From: Candidatus Poribacteria bacterium
GTDB taxonomy: Bacteria; Poribacteria; WGA-4E; WGA-3G
Direction: 5' to 3'
DNA: 11,352 nt
Assembly (NCBI GenBank): GCA_009835515.1
Contig: VXXH01000768.1
Location: forward strand, 1 to 11,352
Shown: positions 6,063 through 11,352 of the stretch, in pieces
Numbering within the stretch: the stretch's first letter is position 1
How the letters are laid out: each line of letters begins with the position of its first letter
The notes under the pieces: generated by a model
What the model was told of the DNA's origin: nothing
Databases searched by the model: none
The model's input: the letters and a program-made list of their open reading frames with translations, nothing else
Made by a program: the position numbers and the translations under genes

Positions 6063-7388
6063 ATGCTGATGAGAAACCGCAATTTGGAAGCACAATTCAC
6101 ACTTTTTCCGATAGACACTGCGTCTGAAGTTCTACCAGACGATGCAGCATCTGATGGTGTGGAATTAGTGTCATTCCGAGAGTTAGTCCCCGAAATCAAT
6201 GATACCGGTTACCTGACACACGCTATTTATGCCTATCCTGCGAAATTCATTCCGCAAATTGTCCGTTATGCGATTAACACCTACACAAAGGAACGGGATT
6301 GGATTGTCGATCCGTTCGCAGGTTCAGGAACAGTCGGTGTTGAGGCGTATTTGTGCAAACGCAACGCTATTCTCTTCGATCTCAACCTGCTCCTGAATCA
6401 CATTATGCCGCTGAAGGTTTACCGCAGTAAAGAGAGACTGCACGAAGTGGATTTGCATAAACTTTTGGAAGGTATGCGAGAGAGTAAGCACCAGTTTATG
6501 CCAGCTTGGTCGAATGTTGCCTATTGGTACCCACCTGAAATCTTAGAGGTTTTATCACACTATTGGGGTTTCATCAACAATACAGATGACGGAATCTATG
6601 CCCCTATTATTAAATCTGCATTGTTGAAGGTGAGCAAACGCTTTTCCTATACAGAAGATAGGACACCTAAACTCGCCAGATCCAAGCGCAAGCTGCAGGC
6701 TATAGAGGAGCTGCTTAAGGAAAATTGGAGAGAACAATTAGATGAGATGCTTCAGAGTCTCTCCTTGAAAACGTTAAGAAACCTCAACGACTTCGTGGTA
6801 TATACACAGCAGCACCATCTTGAAGATTCTGGACAAGTTGAATTTCATGGCGGGGTTGATTCCTCGAATGTCGCTGTGCCGCGAGTATGTGATGCCCTCA
6901 TAACGTCACCGCCTTATCTGCAGGCACAGGAATATATCCGATCCACGAAGATGGAACTGTTTTGGTTAGGACACACCGAGGGAGAGGTGCAAGCGTTATC
7001 GCGGCTTGAAATCCCGTATCGGAAGGCAGATCGGATGATCCAGACGGAAACGTTAGATAAAGTCCGAGAGATGCTCACCCGGGATGATCTCCGAAAACGG
7101 TTGGATTCCTATTTCTGCCATACTGTCAACGCGCTTGAGAATTCGATGTGTCAATTGAAACTGAACGCTGCCGCCTGTATTTTTGTCGGCAACCCACGGA
7201 TTGACGGTATAAGTGTCGAAATATGGCGAATACTGGTGGAGTATTTCACGGAACGCGGATGGACGTTTGAGAAAGTCTATGAGGATAGGATTAAAACGCG
7301 AAAGTTATTCGGTGCGCGGAAGAATAAGAACCCGGACGGGATGAAATCAGAATTCTTGCTGATCTTGAGAAAGAACGCTATCTATTAA
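6063..7388 (+). CDS. Solitary amino DNA methyltransferase (N4-cytosine or N6-adenine)
   Basis: This 441-residue SAM-dependent DNA methyltransferase shows motif X-like HAIYAYPAKFIPQ (53-65), motif I D83-P-F-A-G-S-G89 for SAM binding, then motif IV T281-S-P-P-Y285, the catalytic loop. About 190 residues separate motifs I and IV and probably hold motifs II-III and the target recognition region, the order of alpha-class enzymes. SPPY, rather than DPPY, is more often found in N4-cytosine methylases, but base specificity cannot be settled by this alone. The start is constrained: a stop lies directly before the ATG at 6063, a second ATG is at 6069, and no clear Shine-Dalgarno is seen. It begins 40 bp after cytochrome b and overlaps the convergent TPR gene by 11 bp. 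No restriction endonuclease is adjacent, so it appears to be an orphan. Confidence 0.9.
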   Translation: MLMRNRNLEAQFTLFPIDTASEVLPDDAASDGVELVSFRELVPEINDTGYLTHAIYAYPAKFIPQIVRYAINTYTKERDWIVDPFAGSGTVGVEAYLCKRNAILFDLNLLLNHIMPLKVYRSKERLHEVDLHKLLEGMRESKHQFMPAWSNVAYWYPPEILEVLSHYWGFINNTDDGIYAPIIKSALLKVSKRFSYTEDRTPKLARSKRKLQAIEELLKENWREQLDEMLQSLSLKTLRNLNDFVVYTQQHHLEDSGQVEFHGGVDSSNVAVPRVCDALITSPPYLQAQEYIRSTKMELFWLGHTEGEVQALSRLEIPYRKADRMIQTETLDKVREMLTRDDLRKRLDSYFCHTVNALENSMCQLKLNAAACIFVGNPRIDGISVEIWRILVEYFTERGWTFEKVYEDRIKTRKLFGARKNKNPDGMKSEFLLILRKNAIY

Positions 7389-8217
7389 ACAGCTGCTCCG
7401 CATCGCGGATCTCTTCTTCAAGATGCGAAAGCCCTTTTGCCCGATCCAAAAACGTCTCCAGATAGCGACGCATCATGAGCGAATCGCCATTTTTTTTATA
7501 AGCATGTGCAAGGCGATAGTAAGCCTCTACATCGCTGTCATCAAGCGATATCCCTTTTTCGTAAGATTGGATCGCGCGGAGGAACTGTCCATTTTCCTCG
7601 TAAGCAAGTCCGATATTAAAATAGACATCCGCGTCGCCCGCTTCGATTTCGAGTGCCGACTCATAATACTTAATAGCGTCCTGATACATCTCGCGATTGA
7701 GGTAGGCATCGGCGAGGTTGTAATAGGCATCAACAAAAGTCGGATCCGACGCAATTGCGCTGCTATAGGCGGTGATTGCTTCCTCAAACCGATCTGTCAT
7801 ATTGTAAGCGTAGCCGAGATTGTTATAGAACGCTGGATTGTCGGGGGACAACTCCAGTGCAGCTTGGAACATCTCAATTGCAAGTATATACAAACGAAGA
7901 TCTGTGTAAACCAGACCGAGATTGTTATAGGCATGTTCATGTTTGTCATCAAGCGCGATGGCGTTTTGGAAGGATTCTATCGCTTTCTCGGACTCACCTA
8001 ATTCACGATAGATTTTACCGAGTTCAAGGTGCCCTTCCGCATCCGTCGGGTTGAGTGCTTGCCCCATTCTCAGTTTTAAGGCATCACGTTGCAGCTCACG
8101 TTTCTTTTGCTGCTCTGGATCCGAAGACGTACATCCAAACAGCCCGACTGCTAAAAGCACAATTAATATTACGGTAAAATGCCTGATATTAAAGGGAAGA
8201 AGAACGTATTTATTCAC
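7378..8217 (-). CDS. TPR-repeat lipoprotein, six tetratricopeptide repeats
   Basis: The 279-residue product starts at a GTG with AGGA 7 nt upstream. Residues 1-29 form a lipoprotein signal peptide: short charged start, hydrophobic FTVILIVLLAVG, and lipobox L26-F-G-C29, so the mature protein should be lipid-anchored at Cys29. A charged linker (33-58) is followed by six TPR units in an exact 34-residue register: about 60-93, 94-127, 128-161, 162-195, 196-229 and 230-263, each with the usual YNNLG/AYYNLA and final Pro/Asp positions. TPR arrays bind peptides or assemble complexes, as in NlpI or PilW; no catalytic domain is present and the partner cannot be named. It ends inside the 3' end of the methyltransferase gene (convergent 11-bp overlap) and diverges from the amidohydrolase gene. 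Confidence 0.9.
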   Translation of the reverse strand: MNKYVLLPFNIRHFTVILIVLLAVGLFGCTSSDPEQQKKRELQRDALKLRMGQALNPTDAEGHLELGKIYRELGESEKAIESFQNAIALDDKHEHAYNNLGLVYTDLRLYILAIEMFQAALELSPDNPAFYNNLGYAYNMTDRFEEAITAYSSAIASDPTFVDAYYNLADAYLNREMYQDAIKYYESALEIEAGDADVYFNIGLAYEENGQFLRAIQSYEKGISLDDSDVEAYYRLAHAYKKNGDSLMMRRYLETFLDRAKGLSHLEEEIRDAEQLFNR

Positions 8218-8245
8218 GGGAACGTCCTAACTTAATCAGAAACCG

Positions 8246-8270
8246 ATGGTCAGCACAACATGCTGATCAT
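8246..8270. repeat. 10-bp inverted repeat in the TPR/amidohydrolase divergent intergenic region
   Basis: ATGGTCAGCA (8246-8255) and TGCTGATCAT (8261-8270) are inverted copies with one G-T pair and a 5-nt centre CAACA. The repeat sits in the 75-bp gap between two divergent genes, immediately before the GAGGTGAT ribosome binding site (8276-8283) of the amidohydrolase. It could be an operator for either gene or an mRNA hairpin acting on translation initiation; nothing more can be decided from sequence. Confidence 0.4.
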
Positions 8271-8292
8271 AGCAAGAGGTGATAGTTAAAAA

Positions 8293-9129
8293 ATGATTAT
8301 TGATACACATACACATTTCTACGATCCAACGCGACCTGAAGGTGTGCCGTGGCCCAACCCTAATGACGAAGTCCTTTACCGACGGGTGATGCCGGAAGAT
8401 TTCAAAGCCCTCGCTGTCCCTGAGGGCGCGACGGGTACCGTCGTCGTTGAGGCGAGCAAGTGGCTTGAGGATAACCAGTGGATTCTTGACCTCGCCGCAG
8501 ACGAGCCTTTTATTGTAGGATTTGTTGGACACTTGGAACCCGACGACACGGATTTTGAAGGTAACTTGAACCGATTCTCCGCAAATCCGCTCTTCCGCGG
8601 GATACGCCTCGGTGGTGGTCACCTAAGATCAATCGGTGATACCACCTTCATGTCAAATATTGAGACATTGGCAGCGAAAGAACTCGCTTTGGACCTGTTA
8701 ATTAATCCCGAAATGCTATCAACGCTGCCAGCATTGATCGAACATACACCGGAGATGCGAATCGTCATCAACCATATTGCAGGGGTACGTATATCAGAAG
8801 AGCCACCCGATGCGGGCTGGGTCTCCGCAATCAATGAAGTCGCGCGCTATCCGAACATCTACTGCAAAGTATCAGGGTTAGCAGAGCACACCGGACAAAC
8901 CCCTGCACCGACGGACGTTGCCTATTACACGCCAACGATTGATGTCCTGTGGGACGCGTTTGGCGAGGATCGGCTCATCTATGGAAGCAACTGGCCCGTA
9001 TCGGAACGTTTCGCACCGTATAAAGTCGTGCAACAGATTGTGGACGACTATTTCAGCGCGAAAGGCGATGCTGTTAAGGCGAAGTTCTTCTGGCAAAACG
9101 CCAAAGTGGCGTACAAATTATCTGTGTAA
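8293..9129 (+). CDS. Amidohydrolase family protein (COG3618-like, sugar-lactone hydrolase type)
   Basis: This 278-residue TIM-barrel amidohydrolase (Amidohydro_2 type) begins MIIDTHTHFYDP, whose H6-x-H8 is the strand-1 metal motif. Other landmarks are GFVGHL (76-81), FRGIRLGGGH (101-110), NHIAG with H161, KVSGL (192-196) and YGSNWPVS (230-237). These match the family containing L-fuconolactonase, L-rhamnonolactonase and 2-pyrone-4,6-dicarboxylate lactonase, which hydrolyse cyclic esters to acids. In many members the last motif reads GSDWP with a functional Asp; here it is Asn233. The start has a strong GAGGTGAT site about 9 nt upstream, and there is no signal peptide, so it is cytoplasmic. 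A lactonase would feed sugar acids to a dehydratase such as the one at 1672-2769, although the genes are not in one operon. Confidence 0.88.
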   Translation: MIIDTHTHFYDPTRPEGVPWPNPNDEVLYRRVMPEDFKALAVPEGATGTVVVEASKWLEDNQWILDLAADEPFIVGFVGHLEPDDTDFEGNLNRFSANPLFRGIRLGGGHLRSIGDTTFMSNIETLAAKELALDLLINPEMLSTLPALIEHTPEMRIVINHIAGVRISEEPPDAGWVSAINEVARYPNIYCKVSGLAEHTGQTPAPTDVAYYTPTIDVLWDAFGEDRLIYGSNWPVSERFAPYKVVQQIVDDYFSAKGDAVKAKFFWQNAKVAYKLSV

Positions 9130-9133
9130 TGGT

Positions 9134-9238
9134 AATCAGTCATCAGCAGTCGGAGACCGTCAACCATCAGCAGTGCGTATGGTCAGTAAATTTTCGCCTG
9201 CTACAAACAGTTCTTGTCTGAAAACTGATAACTGAAAG
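9134..9238. repeat. Short interspersed repeat with heptamer ends, copy 2 (MITE-like)
   Basis: The left end holds AATCAGT CATCAGC AGTCGGAG (9134-9155), where TCAGCAGTCGGAG matches TCAGTTATCGGAG of copy 1 at 10 of 13 positions. The right end holds the heptamers CTGAAAA, CTGATAA, CTGAAAG (9218-9238), including the CTGATAACTGAAA (9225-9237) identical to copy 1. The interior has diverged; it carries a direct repeat CATCAGCAGT (9141-9150 and 9165-9174). Just outside, GTCAGTA (9182-9188) and TACTGAC (9254-9260) form an additional inverted pair. The element fills the gap between convergent genes and may serve as a folded 3' end for both transcripts. Confidence 0.55.
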
Positions 9239-9265
9239 TGAGCGTAGCGAACGTACTGACAACTA

Positions 9266-9835
9266 TTAAGCCACCCAACGAATAAACTCACCTGCTGGTT
9301 GCCGTTTCGGTTGCCCGATGTCGGCGGGGTAACCCGTGTAGAAGAAGCCGATGATGTACTCCTGTGACGAATCAATGCCTAACAACTGATACGTCTGTTC
9401 TTCCATCGTGATTCTACCGGTGCTCCACTGCATCCCAACGCCGGCATCCCACGCGGCGAGTTGGACGTTCTGCATTGCACAGCAGGCGGCGGCATAGTCT
9501 TCGCGTTGGCGTTGTTCATCGCCGTCTTGTATGCATGACACTGCAATAATCGTCGGCTTAGACATGAACTTCTCGTAAGCCAGTTCACCAATTTTGGCGA
9601 GATTTTCGGCATCAACGTGGTCGGGTGTATCCTCTATCTTAATTTCGCGGTAGCGGTCTGCAAGGATTAACTTTGTTTCCTTGCCAATCACAGTGAAACG
9701 CCACGGTTCGGTGACATGATGATTCGGTGCCCATATCCCGAAACTGAAAACCTGTTCGATAACATCGTTCGGGACTGGTTCCGGTTTGAACTTGAAAATG
9801 GTGCGTCGTGAAAGAATCGCGTCTTTAACATCCAT
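9266..9835 (-). CDS. Nitroreductase family FMN oxidoreductase (YdjA-like)
   Basis: At 189 residues this is a compact nitroreductase, close in size to E. coli YdjA. It begins with the FMN phosphate-binding R10-R11-T segment, followed by WAPNHH (35-40) and EPW (43-45) near the flavin, the dimer-core helix DYAAACCAMQNVQLAAW (113-129), GMQWSTG (134-140) and GFFYTGYP (163-170) for the phosphate/isoalloxazine contacts. Family members are homodimeric and use NAD(P)H to reduce nitroaromatics, quinones or enones; the physiological substrate is not readable here. The ATG at 9835 has an excellent AAGGAGGG site 8 nt upstream and its own promoter. It lies downstream of the RecF-like ATPase gene on the same strand (70-bp gap) but is probably transcribed independently. 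Confidence 0.92.
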   Translation of the reverse strand: MDVKDAILSRRTIFKFKPEPVPNDVIEQVFSFGIWAPNHHVTEPWRFTVIGKETKLILADRYREIKIEDTPDHVDAENLAKIGELAYEKFMSKPTIIAVSCIQDGDEQRQREDYAAACCAMQNVQLAAWDAGVGMQWSTGRITMEEQTYQLLGIDSSQEYIIGFFYTGYPADIGQPKRQPAGEFIRWVA

Positions 9836-9861
9836 AAATAAAACCCTCCTTATGGGATTTA

Positions 9862-9890
9862 ATTATACTGTATTGAACTGTTAATTGCAA
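9862..9890 (-). promoter_or_regulatory. Sigma70-type promoter of the nitroreductase gene
   Basis: On the minus strand TTGCAA (9890-9885, 4/6 match to the -35) is followed after exactly 17 bp by a perfect TATAAT (9867-9862). Transcription would begin near 9855, giving a short leader of about 20 nt that carries the AAGGAGGG ribosome binding site. The promoter fills the gap after the ATPase stop codon. Confidence 0.7.
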
Positions 9891-9905
9891 GTTGCAGCGT
9901 TTGTT

Positions 9906-11318
9906 CTATTGCAGTGCAGTTTCAAGACGTGCTACAGCTTCAATCGCATCCTCAATCTCTTTCTTGGGTATGTTCGTGATGGTAGTGTGGCTGAGCGGAT
10001 TTAGGATACGGCTTCGATACAGTTCAATATCTCTGATGAGCGATGCATCTAAAAAGCTAGCCTTTTGATTTTCAACTTTTATTGGATCCCAGAAATCCTG
10101 ACTATCCAATTTATCTCGGCTTCGACGGTATCTAACCGACAAACGTTTCGCGTCACAAAAATCTTCAATCATCACCTCAAAAGCGGTACGCAGGTAGATT
10201 GCACAGGCTTTGTAGTCATTCTCATCAAGATATTCCCTCGCCTTATCAAGATACGCCTTATTTTCCACATAGACCGGGATTTCATATTCATCAGTCTGTC
10301 GAAAATAGAATTCAACGGCTTTCCACTTTCCACCGTGGGATGTCCGTTGTTTAACAATCTCGTACCACGCCTTATCGTAAGTCGTCAAAAAGATTTGGTA
10401 ATCTGAGAAATACTCGTCCAGAATGTCAAGGACGGGGAGGCGGTTTGACATGTCCAAACCGATGAGTACATCATCTAAGGCAAGGATTTTCAATGCACTG
10501 GTAGGCTGAAGCAGGATCGACGAAAAATAGATAGCAATCGCAATCGCTGACAACTTTGCTTCGTTCAGGAACCGATGATGTTCGGGGATGTCTTTGTCAA
10601 AAAACTCAACCGTTAAGAGAATCTCCTGATTATCAAGCTCCTCTTTGTTCTGGTTGTATGTTATCCCTTGAAAATCCAAGTCAAGCGTAACATTATATCC
10701 AAATTTGCGGAGAATTTCGGAGACTTTCGCTTGTAGTTCCGTTAACCTACTGGCTAATTCATCGTTGAAATTTGCTATCCGCACCTCAAGGTCCGCAATT
10801 TGATCTATCGCGCTTTGATCTGGAAACGGAGGCTGAACACTCGCCCAATCTTCGGCAAGATTCCGATCCGTTTGGTCACTAATAGTGTTTGCTAAGAGAT
10901 TATTAACCAGCAGACCGAACACATTCACGACCTCATCTTCACGATGCAGATAGTGCGTTTCCAGCAGATCCTTATAATCCAGGAACCCTTTTGCTCTTGA
11001 TGCCTGAATAAGAAGTTGATTGTTTGTCTCGTCCTTAACGGTTTCAGACCATTCATAAGTGTCCTGTTTCGACTGGGCATCAGTTCGGAGGTGCAATTTG
11101 ATATATCCGTCATCCGAGTTAAAGATGTTTTGGTAGGGTTTAAATTGGTGACCTCCCTCGCTGGATTCAAGGAATCTCTTCAACGCCTGATATAGTGAAG
11201 TTTTTCCACTGCCATTTTCGCCGTAAACAAGCAAATTTTTTCCCGCCCTGTGCAGGTCAATCTGATATGCCCCGTAAAAAGCTCTAAAATTTTTAATCTC
11301 AATTTTGGTAATTCTCAT
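9906..11318 (-). CDS. RecF/SMC-like AAA ATPase with C-terminal HEPN-like domain, candidate defence protein
   Basis: This 470-residue protein starts MRITKIEIKNFRAFYG, the typical first strand of RecF/SMC-type ATPases. Walker A is G33-ENGSG-K39-T40; a short heptad-like segment lies at about 168-205; LNEAKLSAIAIAIYF (251-265) occupies the ABC signature position; Walker B is ILALD282-D283, followed by a D-loop IGLD289. The usual H-loop His appears replaced by Tyr (TTYDKAW, Y314). After about residue 350 the protein changes to an all-helical domain (KAREYLDENDYKACAIYLRTAFE...) ending R437-ILNPLS-H444. R-x4-6-H is the catalytic signature of HEPN ribonucleases. RecF-like ATPases joined to effector domains are common in anti-phage and abortive-infection proteins, but that role is inferred. 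The ATG at 11318 has only a weak AAGG directly before it; an upstream partner could lie outside the window. Confidence 0.82.
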   Translation of the reverse strand: MRITKIEIKNFRAFYGAYQIDLHRAGKNLLVYGENGSGKTSLYQALKRFLESSEGGHQFKPYQNIFNSDDGYIKLHLRTDAQSKQDTYEWSETVKDETNNQLLIQASRAKGFLDYKDLLETHYLHREDEVVNVFGLLVNNLLANTISDQTDRNLAEDWASVQPPFPDQSAIDQIADLEVRIANFNDELASRLTELQAKVSEILRKFGYNVTLDLDFQGITYNQNKEELDNQEILLTVEFFDKDIPEHHRFLNEAKLSAIAIAIYFSSILLQPTSALKILALDDVLIGLDMSNRLPVLDILDEYFSDYQIFLTTYDKAWYEIVKQRTSHGGKWKAVEFYFRQTDEYEIPVYVENKAYLDKAREYLDENDYKACAIYLRTAFEVMIEDFCDAKRLSVRYRRSRDKLDSQDFWDPIKVENQKASFLDASLIRDIELYRSRILNPLSHTTITNIPKKEIEDAIEAVARLETALQ

Positions 11319-11352
11319 GCCTTACTTTCAATGATACGGATAGGTTTTATAC

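Noticed and set aside
5599..6093. 164-residue minus-strand open frame opposite the cytochrome b 3' end
   Set aside because: Its Ser/Val-rich product is the antisense of the acidic tail and last helices of cytochrome b; there is no supporting motif.
6063..11318. Methyltransferase and RecF-like ATPase as one restriction or BREX-type system
   Set aside because: They are on opposite strands, 2.5 kb apart, with a TPR lipoprotein, an amidohydrolase, a repeat and a nitroreductase between, and no other system component.

Overview
The window (about 50% GC by eye) looks like a bacterial chromosome from an environmental, probably marine, aerobic heterotroph. The gene mix is an enolase-superfamily sugar-acid dehydratase, a Gfo/Idh/MocA dehydrogenase, a COG3618-type amidohydrolase, a di-heme oxidoreductase and a Rieske/cytochrome b pair. 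Together with Shine-Dalgarno and sigma70-like signals, this resembles Candidatus Poribacteria or neighbouring uncultured phyla. That placement is inferred from gene content only; there is no rRNA gene or other marker here.

Left part (1-2769): a di-heme oxidoreductase (DHOR/DUF1111) is cut by the left edge and carries a lipoprotein-like N-terminus. It is followed by a small STAS protein that lacks the usual phospho-acceptor serine. A perfect 16-bp hairpin then separates the STAS gene from a convergent, minus-strand GalD-like acid-sugar dehydratase. Centre-left (2770-4131): a compact divergent promoter region with a GTTTGCAAAC palindrome serves the dehydratase and a plus-strand Gfo/Idh/MocA oxidoreductase. 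A short repeat element with inverted ends follows.

Centre (4150-6022): a Tat-type Rieske iron-sulfur protein and a b6f-like cytochrome b fused to a subunit-IV-like half. No cytochrome c1 or f gene is present, and cytochrome b ends in a strongly acidic tail predicted to face the periplasm. These genes encode the quinol-oxidising core of an electron-transfer complex. Centre-right (6063-8217): a solitary N4/N6 amino DNA methyltransferase overlaps by 11 bp, tail to tail, a lipoprotein made of six TPR repeats.

Right part (8293-11318): an amidohydrolase of the sugar-lactonase type, a second copy of the short repeat element, a small YdjA-like nitroreductase with its own clear promoter, and a RecF/SMC-like ATPase. 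The ATPase C-terminus carries an R-x6-H motif reminiscent of HEPN ribonucleases and is the best candidate here for an uncharacterised (possibly anti-phage) activity.

Functionally the window holds three themes: sugar-acid/lactone catabolism (lactonase, dehydratase, dehydrogenase), respiratory redox proteins (DHOR, Rieske, cytochrome b, nitroreductase), and genome-interacting proteins (methyltransferase, ATPase). No tRNA, rRNA, CRISPR array or transposase gene was seen, and no gene-free stretch exceeds 300 bp.
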